Assembly (NCBI GenBank): GCA_963714035.1
Contig: OY970224.1
Span: 2,604,001-2,668,000 of the forward strand
Source: DATFVB01 sp963714035
Lineage (GTDB): Bacteria > Acidobacteriota > Thermoanaerobaculia > UBA5066 > DATFVB01
Reading direction: 5' to 3'
DNA: 64,000 nt
The notes beneath the pieces are model-generated. The model did no database searches and was not told the origin of the DNA. It worked only from the letters and a program-made list of their open reading frames with translations. A program made the position numbers and the translations under genes. Each line of letters begins with the position of its first letter. Positions within the stretch are counted from its first letter, which is position 1. Positions 43,721 to 50,754 of the stretch are shown here, piece by piece.

Positions 43721-43896
43721 TCAGCCTCGTCCGGGAGGCGCGGTTTGGCGTGCTATGCTGAATTGCTCGCATCGCTCGCCTTTCGACAGCTTTGCTGCGG
43801 AATTCCGAACGACGCCCTCCGAGATACCGGTTCGATGATCCGGCGCGAGAATTTCCGGCTTCCGGCGGCGGCGCCGACAGAAAGGAACCCCGACTC

Positions 43897-44169
43897 TTGA
43901 CGAAATCCCGGTTCAACCATCCCCGATTCAGTTCCGCGGGCGAGGAGCGGATTCGGCGCGCGATGCAGCGCGGCCACCGGGGGGACGATCCCCGGCTCCC
44001 CATTCGCCAGATCTCCGTCCGGCGCGACGGCAACGATTTCATCTCCTGGTTCGGTCCGGTCGACCACGGCTGTCCCGAGCCCCACAGGGTTCTCTGGGAA
44101 ATGGAGATCGACCTCGACCGGTTCCGCGCGCGGCGGCGAAGGGCCGTGCTCGGAACCCGAGAGGCCTGA
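43897..44169 (+). CDS. Small protein of unknown function
   Basis: 90 residues from a TTG at 43897 with AAAGGA 11 bp upstream; a longer in-frame start at 43792 has no site before it. The sequence FNHPRFSSAGEERIRRAMQR, then IRQISVRRDGNDFISWFGPV and VLWEMEIDLDRFRARRRR, is soluble and highly charged. No family recognised. The next gene starts 2 bp after its stop, so they are coupled. Confidence 0.5.
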   Translation: MTKSRFNHPRFSSAGEERIRRAMQRGHRGDDPRLPIRQISVRRDGNDFISWFGPVDHGCPEPHRVLWEMEIDLDRFRARRRRAVLGTREA

Positions 44170-44171
44170 CG

Positions 44172-44471
44172 ATGTCCCACGATCCGCTCCTCGACAAGAT
44201 CCGCGAAGTTCGAGGCCTGCTGACGAACTTCAAGACCGCGCTCGTGACCCAGAAACGGTTCACGGACGCGACGGCGTCGATCTTCTGGGGAGAGGACAAG
44301 GCGTTCTGGGCGTTCCAGGCGGACCACGACCGGCGGAAGCACCAGGGGATCAGCTCGGCCGAGCGGGATCGGATGCTGGACTTCCTCGGCGAGAAAGCCG
44401 CGAAATGGCGGCGGCTCTGTCACCTCGCCGAGAGCGGCGCTCCGATCGAGAACACGTCCTTCGAGATCTGA
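44172..44471 (+). CDS. Small helical protein of unknown function
   Basis: 99 residues, starting 2 bp after the preceding stop. LDKIREVRGLLTNFKTALVT and RRKHQGISSAERDRMLDFLG are long amphipathic helices; the tail is ESGAPIENTSFEI. No family recognised. The pair 43897-44471 forms a small operon of unknown purpose. Confidence 0.6.
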   Translation: MSHDPLLDKIREVRGLLTNFKTALVTQKRFTDATASIFWGEDKAFWAFQADHDRRKHQGISSAERDRMLDFLGEKAAKWRRLCHLAESGAPIENTSFEI

Positions 44472-44508
44472 CCCCGTCCCCGGGGCCGGCCTCGATCCTC
44501 CCTTCGGC

Positions 44509-45546
44509 TCACTTCGCCGGTTCGGCGACGATGATTCCGCTCAGACCGCCGAACGCCGAGTGGGCGAGGTAGACCGAGCCGGCGTCGGTCGCCGCGGGAT
44601 TGCGCGCCCCGACGGGCGTCTTCACGGCCGCGACGAGCGAGAGCTTCCCGTCGGCATCGCACCGGGCGATCGTGAGCCGGCCGGCCCGCGCGGCGCCGAC
44701 GTAGAGGAGATGCGTCGCGGGCGAGTAGTCGATGTCGTCCACGCCGTCGCCGGTATCGATCGAAGAGAGGACTTTCCCGTCGTGGTCGACGTCCATGACC
44801 TCCGCTCGCGTGCTGCAGGCGACGAAGAGGCGCCCGGCTTGCGCGTCGACGCGAAGCCCGTGCGGACCGTCTTCGCCGCACGACGGGCTCCAGGTCGCGA
44901 TCGTCTTGCGCGACCCGAGATCGATCGCGAGGGTCCGGTCCTTGTCCTCGAGGTTCGTGTAGAAGCGGCCGCGCTTGCCGTCGACGGCGAACCCTTCCGG
45001 GTTTCCGTCGAAGGTCAGCTTCGCCTTCTCGTCGAGTGAGGCGGCGTCGAGCACGCGGACGGACCTGTCGCGCGGCGTCGTGACCCAGACCTCCTTCGTC
45101 GCCGCGACGTACGCGATGCCGTCGGGCATCGAATCGAGGCGATGGCATGCGCCCTTCGCGAGAGTCTTCGGGTCGAACGCGCAGACGCTCGAGTCGCCGC
45201 GATTGCCGACGTACACCGATCCCTCGCCGATCGTCACCGAGCTCGGCCCGACCCGCCGCTTGCGCTCGCCGGTCCCCATTTCGGCCGTCGTGAAACCGCC
45301 GATGGGACGCACGCTGCCGGACGCGGCGTCGACGACGGCGACGTTGCCGGTGTTCCCGGACGGGATCCACACGGACTTCGTGGCGGGGTCGAAAGCGATG
45401 TAGTCCATGCCGATCGGCCCCGGCCCTCCCGGAAGCGGGATCGTTCGAACGGTCCAGGCGGGCTCGGCGCCCGCGGCCCGGAGCGGAAGCGAGGCGAGCA
45501 GCAGAAGGGGGGCGACGGCGGCGAAGAGGAGCGAGCGAGATTTCAT
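44509..45546 (-). CDS. Secreted YVTN/NHL-type beta-propeller protein
   Basis: 345 residues from the ATG at 45546. Signal peptide (LLFAAVAPLLLLASLPLRAAG). A propeller of repeated units with G-x-x-x-V-Y-V-x-x-R/A-x-x patterns: IAFDPATKSVWIPSGNTGNV, VTIGEGSVYVGNRGDSSVCA, IAYVAATKEVWVTTPRDRSV, GLRVDAQAGRLFVACSTRAE and DIDYSPATHLLYVGAARAG. It matches YncE-like secreted propellers. No enzymatic residues seen. It is divergent from the lysine operon leader. Confidence 0.82.
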   Translation of the reverse strand: MKSRSLLFAAVAPLLLLASLPLRAAGAEPAWTVRTIPLPGGPGPIGMDYIAFDPATKSVWIPSGNTGNVAVVDAASGSVRPIGGFTTAEMGTGERKRRVGPSSVTIGEGSVYVGNRGDSSVCAFDPKTLAKGACHRLDSMPDGIAYVAATKEVWVTTPRDRSVRVLDAASLDEKAKLTFDGNPEGFAVDGKRGRFYTNLEDKDRTLAIDLGSRKTIATWSPSCGEDGPHGLRVDAQAGRLFVACSTRAEVMDVDHDGKVLSSIDTGDGVDDIDYSPATHLLYVGAARAGRLTIARCDADGKLSLVAAVKTPVGARNPAATDAGSVYLAHSAFGGLSGIIVAEPAK

Positions 45547-45617
45547 GAGGTCCCTCCGGGTCGTCGCGTGACGACCCGGGAATCTTAGTCCCACGGAAGC
45601 GATTGCGCGAAAATCTG

Positions 45618-45646
45618 TTGACAGCCGATTCCTTCTTCGGCACACT
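45618..45646 (+). promoter_or_regulatory. Promoter of the lysine operon leader
   Basis: TTGACA at 45618-45623 is a perfect -35. With a 17-bp spacer, CACACT at 45641-45646 is a weak -10 (3 of 6 matches). The predicted start site near 45653 would put the leader ATG at 45656 almost at the 5' end of the RNA, that is, leaderless. Confidence 0.6.
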
Positions 45647-45655
45647 GCTCCGCGA

Positions 45656-45748
45656 ATGAATTCCCGCTTCGCGATTTCCGCCCGAAAGTCGAAGAAGCAG
45701 CTCAAGCGAAAGCCCGAGCACGGCGGGATTTCGTTCGAAACGACCTAG
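45656..45748 (+). CDS. Lysine-rich leader peptide upstream of asd
   Basis: 30 codons, ATG 45656 to TAG 45746-45748. Codons 11, 13, 14, 17 and 19 are AAG (lysine), five within nine codons (peptide core RKSKKQLKRKP). The reading frame lies between the promoter and an intrinsic terminator that precedes asd by about 20 nt, and no other rightward gene is upstream. Leader peptides of this type (Trp, His, Leu, Thr attenuators) sense the aminoacyl-tRNA level by ribosome stalling at the cognate codons. No Shine-Dalgarno is visible, so translation may be leaderless. The alternative is a small structural protein; position and RNA folding favour the attenuator. Confidence 0.7.
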   Translation: MNSRFAISARKSKKQLKRKPEHGGISFETT

Positions 45749-45798
45749 AAGAAGCGTCAGGAGAACCGAACGAAGCCCGCCGAGAAGGCGGGCTTTTT
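45721..45798 (+). promoter_or_regulatory. Lysine-operon transcription attenuator (antiterminator/terminator)
   Basis: Terminator: AAGCCCGCC pairs with GGCGGGCTT around loop GAGAA (45773-45795), followed by T-rich sequence to 45798. Antiterminator: CGGCGGG (45721-45727) pairs with CCCGCCG (45776-45782), and TTCGTTCG (45730-45737) pairs with CGAACGAA (45767-45774), 15 bp with a small internal loop; it uses the terminator's 5' arm, so the two structures exclude each other. The 5' antiterminator segment lies within the leader frame just after the lysine codons: a ribosome stalled there would leave it free (read-through), while one reaching the stop codon would cover it (termination). No experimental proof. 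Confidence 0.72.
45773..45798 (+). terminator. Intrinsic terminator inside the lysine leader
   Basis: Nine-pair stem AAGCCCGCC/GGCGGGCTT with loop GAGAA, then a short T run. It ends 20 nt before the asd Shine-Dalgarno AAGGAGG (45818-45824). Confidence 0.85.
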
Positions 45799-45832
45799 CG
45801 TCGTGGGCGTTTTCGGGAAGGAGGCGAATCCG

Positions 45833-46984
45833 GTGGCGGAAAGAATTCCGGTGGCGGTCCTGGGGGCGACGGGCGCGGTCGGACAGCGCTTCGTCGAGCT
45901 TCTCGCGCGGCATCCCTGGTTCGAGCTCGTCGAGGCGGCAGCGTCCGAGAGGTCGGCGGGAAAGAGCTACGCCGAGGCGGCGCGCTGGATCCTCCCCGGC
46001 GCGATTCCGCCCGCGGCCGCGCGGCTGAAGGTTCGCCGCGTGGGCGACCCGCTCGCTTCGCCGATCGTCTTCTCGGCGCTCGATGCCGGGACCGCGCTCG
46101 AGGCCGAGCCGCGCTACGCGCGCGAGGGCCACCTCGTCGTCTCGAACGCCTCCGCTTTCCGGATGCACGAGGACGTCCCGCTCCTCGTTCCCGAGATCAA
46201 TCCCGGGTCGCTCGACGTCCTTTCGCGGCGGCCGTGGGGCGCGTCCGGAGGCGCGATCGTCACGAACCCGAACTGCTGTGTCGCGGGGCTCACGCTCGCG
46301 CTCGCGCCGCTCGAGGCCGAATTCGGGATCGCGCACGTGGCCGTCACGACGCTGCAGGCGCTCTCGGGGGCGGGATATCCGGGGGTGGCGTCGCTCGACG
46401 CCGTCGGCAACGTCGTGCCGTTCATCGCCGGGGAGGAAGAGAAGATCGAGCGGGAACCGGTGAAGATCCTGGGGCGCGAGTTCCCGATCTCGGTTTCCGT
46501 CAACCGCGTGCCGGTTCGCGACGGCCACACGGAGTCGGTCTTCGTGAAGCTCCGAACGGCGGCGGATCCCGCGCGGATCCGGAGCGCCCTGGCGGAGTTC
46601 CGCGGAGAGCCGCAGCGGCGGAGGCTTCCGTCGGCGCCCGCGGCGCCCGTCGTCGTCCTCGAAGAGGCGGACCGGCCGCAGCCCATCCGGGACGTGGAGC
46701 GCGGCGGCGGCATGGCGGTCCTCGTCGGCAACGTCCGGAGAGACCCCTTCTTCGACGCGCGATTCACGGTTCTCGTCCACAACACGATCCGCGGCGCCGC
46801 GGGAGCGGCGCTCGAGAACGCGGAGCTCCTCGTCGCGCGCGGGCTCGCCGGCCGCGTCGAGACCGCGCGGGCGGAGCCGGCGCGATCCGCGGCAGAGGAG
46901 GCGGGAGGATGCGTGGCCGGAGAGGCGGCGAAATGCGCGGCCGGTAAGGCGGCGAAATGCGCGGCCGGTGAGGCGGCGAAGTGA
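45833..46984 (+). CDS. asd: Aspartate-semialdehyde dehydrogenase
   Basis: 383 residues from the GTG at 45833, 8 nt after AAGGAGG. It reduces aspartyl phosphate to aspartate semialdehyde, the second step toward lysine, threonine and methionine. N-terminal NADP site VAVLGATGAVGQRF; catalytic cysteine in IVTNPNCCVAGL near residue 140; SGAGYPGVASLD and the substrate histidine in VRDGHTESVFVKL later. The arrangement is the archaeal/fungal subtype. The last 30 residues form a unique tail of three repeats of the type CAAGEAAK, encoded by 24-bp units; this is not part of the enzyme fold. GTGA overlap with lysC. Confidence 0.93.
   Translation: MAERIPVAVLGATGAVGQRFVELLARHPWFELVEAAASERSAGKSYAEAARWILPGAIPPAAARLKVRRVGDPLASPIVFSALDAGTALEAEPRYAREGHLVVSNASAFRMHEDVPLLVPEINPGSLDVLSRRPWGASGGAIVTNPNCCVAGLTLALAPLEAEFGIAHVAVTTLQALSGAGYPGVASLDAVGNVVPFIAGEEEKIEREPVKILGREFPISVSVNRVPVRDGHTESVFVKLRTAADPARIRSALAEFRGEPQRRRLPSAPAAPVVVLEEADRPQPIRDVERGGGMAVLVGNVRRDPFFDARFTVLVHNTIRGAAGAALENAELLVARGLAGRVETARAEPARSAAEEAGGCVAGEAAKCAAGKAAKCAAGEAAK
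46910..46981 (+). repeat. Three 24-bp in-frame repeats at the end of asd
   Basis: Three consecutive units encoding CVAGEAAK, CAAGKAAK and CAAGEAAK, ending at the asd stop and overlapping the lysC start. The same unit length as the arrays at 8657-8824 and 10767-10862. Confidence 0.9.
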
Positions 46985-48351
46985 TCGTCATGAAGTTCGG
47001 CGGGACGTCGGTCGAAAATGGAGAACGGATCCGCGAGGTGGCCGCGATCGTGGACGCGCGAAGGCGCGAGGGCCGGCTCGTCGTCGTTTCCGCGCTGGGA
47101 GGCGTGACGGACGCGCTGGCCGCCGCGGCCGACGCGGCCCGGCGCGGAGAGGAGGCGGCGGCGCGGGAAATCCTCCGATCGCTGGAAGAGCGCCATCGGC
47201 GAGCGATCGCCGAAGCGGGGATCGACGGAAGAGACGCGGCGCGGCTCGCGCGGGAGACTTCGGCCGCGTTCGCGCGGTTGCACGAGCTCGTCCGCGGCGT
47301 CGTTCTGCTGCGGGAGCTGAGCGGGCGCACCCGCGACGCGATCCTCGCGTCGGGAGAGCTCCTTTCGTCGCGCATCGTCGCGTCGGCCCTTCGGCGCGCC
47401 TCCGGCGAAGCGACGTGGCGGGACCCCCGCGAGCTCGTCGCGACGGGCCCGGACTTCGGCGCGGCGGTTCCCGACGAGGGCGAAATCCGGCGGCGCGCGG
47501 CCGGGATTCGCGGACGCCTGTCCCGGAACGGAGTCGTCGTGACCGGCGGCTTCGTCGGCCGCGACCCGGCGGGCGACACGACGACGCTCGGGCGCGGCGG
47601 CTCCGATTACTCGGCTTCCCTCCTCGGGGCGGCGCTCGGCGCGGACGCGATCGAGATCTGGACCGACGTCGACGGGCTGATGACGGCGGATCCGCGCGTC
47701 GTCGCCGGGGCTCGCCTCGTTCCCGAGATTTCGTACGCGGAAGCGTCGGAGCTCGCCTACTTCGGCGCCCGGGTGCTCCATCCGGCGACGATTCGCCCCG
47801 CCGTCGCGAGCGGCATCCCGGTCCGGATCCGCAACACGGCCCGGCCGGAGAATTCCGGGACCGAGATCCGGCGCGAGGCGGCCGGAATCGGCGTGCGGGC
47901 GGTCGCCGCGCGGCCCGGCGCCGCCGCGATCTTCGCGCGCAACCCGCGGATGCTGCTCTCGGAGGGCTACGCCTCGAAAATCTTCGGCGTTTTCGAGAAG
48001 CATCGGGTGCCGGTCGACGTCATCGCGACGAGCGAGGTGTCGATCTCGACGACCGTGTCGAGTACCTCGCCCGTCGACGCGATCGTCGGAGACCTGGAGC
48101 GGTTCTGCGAGGTCGAAACGATCCGTGATCTCGCCGTCGTGAGCGTCGTCGGACGCCGCCTCCGGTCGACGCCCGGCGTCGCGGCGAAGGCGTTCGCCGC
48201 GCTCGGCGACATCAACGTCGTGATGATCTCCCAGGGCGCGAGCGAGACGAACCTGACGTTCGTGATCGAGGAGACGGCCGCGCGGACGGCGCTCCGGCGA
48301 CTGCATCGCGCATTCTTCGAAGGCGCCGGGGCCGCGCGGGTGTGCGCGTGA
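46981..48351 (+). CDS. lysC: Aspartate kinase
   Basis: 456 residues from the GTG at 46981, which shares GTGA with the asd stop. It phosphorylates aspartate, the committed step of the pathway. Catalytic domain: VMKFGGTSVENGERIREVA, VVVSALGGVTDALAAAA, TTLGRGGSDYSASLLGAALG and DVDGLMTADPRVV. Two ACT domains follow from about residue 300 (SEGYASKIFGVFEKHRVPVD, SVVGRRLRSTPGVAAKAFAA), normally the site of allosteric inhibition by lysine and/or threonine. The length and monofunctional form fit the LysC class. GTGA overlap with dapB. Confidence 0.95.
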   Translation: MIVMKFGGTSVENGERIREVAAIVDARRREGRLVVVSALGGVTDALAAAADAARRGEEAAAREILRSLEERHRRAIAEAGIDGRDAARLARETSAAFARLHELVRGVVLLRELSGRTRDAILASGELLSSRIVASALRRASGEATWRDPRELVATGPDFGAAVPDEGEIRRRAAGIRGRLSRNGVVVTGGFVGRDPAGDTTTLGRGGSDYSASLLGAALGADAIEIWTDVDGLMTADPRVVAGARLVPEISYAEASELAYFGARVLHPATIRPAVASGIPVRIRNTARPENSGTEIRREAAGIGVRAVAARPGAAAIFARNPRMLLSEGYASKIFGVFEKHRVPVDVIATSEVSISTTVSSTSPVDAIVGDLERFCEVETIRDLAVVSVVGRRLRSTPGVAAKAFAALGDINVVMISQGASETNLTFVIEETAARTALRRLHRAFFEGAGAARVCA

Positions 48352-49028
48352 AGGCGGCGATCGTGGGTTGCGGCCGGATGGGGCGGGCGATCGAAGAGGT
48401 GCTCGGCGAGCGTGGGCACGCGGTCGCCGAGCGCATCGGACGGAACGACCCGATCGGCGCCGCCCGCGGAGCGGACGTCGCCTTCGAGTTCACGCGGGCC
48501 GAATCGGCGGCGAAGAACGTCGAAGCGCTCCTTGCGGCCGGCGTCCCGACGGTCTGCGGAACGACCGGCTGGGACCCGGCGGCGGCCGCCGCGCTCTCGG
48601 CGCGCTCCGGCGTCGCGTTCCTCGCGGCGCCGAACTTCTCGATCGGCGTCGCGGTGTGGAAGCGCGCGGCGCTCGAAGCGAGCCGATGGCTCGCGGGGTT
48701 CCCGGAGTTCGAGCCGGCGATCGTCGAGCGCCACCACGCGAAGAAGGCCGACGCTCCGTCGGGGACGGCGCGGATGCTCGCCGAGGCGATCGCGCCGTAT
48801 CGCCCGGGCGCGGGCGCGCCGCCGATCGCGTCCCTTCGCCACGGGGGACAGCCCGGCGAGCACGAGCTCCTCTTCGAAGGGCCCGATGAATGCCTCGCGC
48901 TCGTCCACCGCGCCCGTTCGCGGCGGATCTTCGCCGCGGGCGCCGTGCGCGCCGCCGAATGGATCGTTTCGACCCGCCCGGAAGGGCCGGTCACGTTCGA
49001 CGAATTTTTCGAAAGGAGCCGGCCATGA
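48348..49028 (+). CDS. dapB: 4-Hydroxy-tetrahydrodipicolinate reductase
   Basis: 226 residues from the GTG at 48348 (GTGA overlap with the lysC stop); an upstream in-frame GTG at 48342 is an alternative. It reduces dihydrodipicolinate to tetrahydrodipicolinate. Nucleotide loop KAAIVGCGRMGRAIEE, VCGTTGW near residue 70, AAPNFSIGVAVWKRAA, and the catalytic ERHHAKKADAPSGTA with its paired His and Lys. The final segments (HELLFEGPDECLALVHRARS) match DapB. Slightly short (about 250-270 is usual). ATGA overlap with dapA. Confidence 0.94.
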   Translation: MKAAIVGCGRMGRAIEEVLGERGHAVAERIGRNDPIGAARGADVAFEFTRAESAAKNVEALLAAGVPTVCGTTGWDPAAAAALSARSGVAFLAAPNFSIGVAVWKRAALEASRWLAGFPEFEPAIVERHHAKKADAPSGTARMLAEAIAPYRPGAGAPPIASLRHGGQPGEHELLFEGPDECLALVHRARSRRIFAAGAVRAAEWIVSTRPEGPVTFDEFFERSRP

Positions 49029-49957
49029 CGGAAGGAAAACTGGAGGGAGTCCTCACCGCGCTCGTCACGCCGTTCGACGCGTCGGGGGAGATCGACGAAA
49101 GGGCGCTTCGGGGGCTCGTCCGATGGCAGATCGGCGAGGGAGTCGCCGGGCTCGTGCCCTGCGGAACGACCGGCGAGGGAGCCACCCTCGATCCGGCGGA
49201 GCACGAGCGCGTCGTCCGGATCGTGGCGGAAGAATCGGCCGGGTCGAAGCGTCCTGTCCGCATCGTCGCCGGCGCGGGAACGAACGACACCCGCCGCACG
49301 ATCGCCCTCGCCCGGCGCTGCCGCCGCGCGGGGGCCGACGCCCTGCTCCTCGTGACCCCGTACTACAACAAGCCGACCCAGGCCGGAATGCGGGACAGCT
49401 TCCGCGAGATCGCGGACGCGGTCGATCTTCCGATCGTCGTCTACAACGTCCCGGGCCGCACGGGCGTCAATCTGTTGCCGGACACCGTCCTCTCGATCGC
49501 CGAAGATCCGCGCTTCGCCGGCGTGAAGGAAGCTTCCGGCAATCTCGATCAGGCGTCGCAGATCCTCCGCGCCCGGCCGGCGGGCTTCGCGGTGCTCTCC
49601 GGCGAGGACTCGCTGACGCTTCCGATGATCGCCCTCGGAGCCGACGGCGCGATCGCGGTCGTCTCCAACGAAGCGCCCGGGGCGTTCGCGCGAATGGTCG
49701 CCGCGGCGCTCGCCGGGAACTTCGAGGCCGCCCGGGAGATTCACGCGCGGCTTTTTCCGCTCATGCGGGCGAACTTCTGCGAATCGAACCCGATCCCGGT
49801 CAAGTGGGCGGTCGCCCGGATGGGTTTCGCCGTCAACCGGCTCCGCTCGCCGCTCACCCCGCTCTCCGCGGGCTTCGAGGGCCCGCTCGAAGCCGCGCTC
49901 GTCGAGGCCGGCATCGACCTCGCGGCGGCGCCGGATCTTCGCGAGGCGGCGCGATGA
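49025..49957 (+). CDS. dapA: 4-Hydroxy-tetrahydrodipicolinate synthase
   Basis: 310 residues; the ATG at 49025 overlaps the dapB stop (ATGA) and follows AAAGGAGCCGGCC. It condenses aspartate semialdehyde with pyruvate. The TIM-barrel motifs are all present: GVLTALVTPFDASGEIDER, GLVPCGTTGEGATL, LLVTPYYNKPTQAG, VVYNVPGRTGVNL (catalytic Tyr) and FAGVKEASGNLDQ with the Schiff-base lysine. ATGA overlap with dapD. Confidence 0.96.
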   Translation: MTEGKLEGVLTALVTPFDASGEIDERALRGLVRWQIGEGVAGLVPCGTTGEGATLDPAEHERVVRIVAEESAGSKRPVRIVAGAGTNDTRRTIALARRCRRAGADALLLVTPYYNKPTQAGMRDSFREIADAVDLPIVVYNVPGRTGVNLLPDTVLSIAEDPRFAGVKEASGNLDQASQILRARPAGFAVLSGEDSLTLPMIALGADGAIAVVSNEAPGAFARMVAAALAGNFEAAREIHARLFPLMRANFCESNPIPVKWAVARMGFAVNRLRSPLTPLSAGFEGPLEAALVEAGIDLAAAPDLREAAR

Positions 49958-50754
49958 GCGCGGCGGAGCCGCTCCCCGCCGGAGCGATGGAGGAGTTCCT
50001 CGATGCGCTGGAATCGGGCGCCCGGCGCGCGGCGTTGCCCGACCCGTCCTCCGCGACGGGGTGGCGAGTCGACGAGGAGGTCAAGCGAGGCGTGCTCGCC
50101 TGCTTCGCGGCGTCGGCGGAGACGGAGGTTTCGGCGGGCCCGTTCCAGTTTCGGGACCGCGACCTCCTCCTTCCGCGGCGGAGGCTCCCCGACGGAACCC
50201 GTGTCGTGCCGGGCGGAACCGCGATCCGGAGAGGAGCGCATCTCGGGCGCGGCGTCGTCGTGATGCCTCCGGCCTACGTCAACGTCGGCGCTTTCGTGGA
50301 CGAGGGATCGCTCGTGGACAGCCACGCGCTCGTCGGCTCGTGCGCCCAGATCGGAAAGCGCGTTCACCTTTCGGCCGCGGCGCAGGTCGGCGGCGTCCTC
50401 GAGCCCGCCGGCGCGCTGCCGGTGATCGTCGAGGACGACGTCTTCGTCGGCGGCAACTGCGGGATCTACGAGGGAGTCGTCGTCCGGCGGCGGGCGGTCC
50501 TCGCCGCGGGGGTCGTTCTGACGTCGTCGACGCCCGTCTACGACCTGACGCGCGGCGAGGTCCTCCGTTCCGATGCCGCGGCGGGCGCGCCCCTCGTGAT
50601 CCCGGAAGGAGCGGTCGTCGTGATGGGATCGCGGCGCGCGCCGGGCGACTTCGCGCGCGAGCACGGCCTTTCGCTCGCCGCGCCGATCATCGTGAAGCTC
50701 CGCGACGCGAAGACCGACGCGAAGACGACTCTCGAAGCGGCGTTGCGGCGTTGA
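49954..50754 (+). CDS. dapD: Tetrahydrodipicolinate N-succinyltransferase (DapD)
   Basis: 266 residues; ATG at 49954 overlaps the dapA stop. After an N-terminal helical part come left-handed beta-helix hexapeptide repeats: VVMPPAYVNVGAFVDEGSL, VDSHALVGSCAQIGKRVHLS, VIVEDDVFVGGNCGIYEGVV and STPVYDLTRGEVL. This is the succinylase route of DAP biosynthesis; dapC and dapE are not in the window. The ending is basic (KTDAKTTLEAALRR). TTGA overlap with the next gene. Confidence 0.92.
   Translation: MSAAEPLPAGAMEEFLDALESGARRAALPDPSSATGWRVDEEVKRGVLACFAASAETEVSAGPFQFRDRDLLLPRRRLPDGTRVVPGGTAIRRGAHLGRGVVVMPPAYVNVGAFVDEGSLVDSHALVGSCAQIGKRVHLSAAAQVGGVLEPAGALPVIVEDDVFVGGNCGIYEGVVVRRRAVLAAGVVLTSSTPVYDLTRGEVLRSDAAAGAPLVIPEGAVVVMGSRRAPGDFAREHGLSLAAPIIVKLRDAKTDAKTTLEAALRR

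Noticed and set aside
45721..45798. L-box lysine riboswitch
   Set aside because: The leader is only about 145 nt from promoter to terminator and I could not place the conserved five-helix core; a Lys-rich frame explains the structure better.
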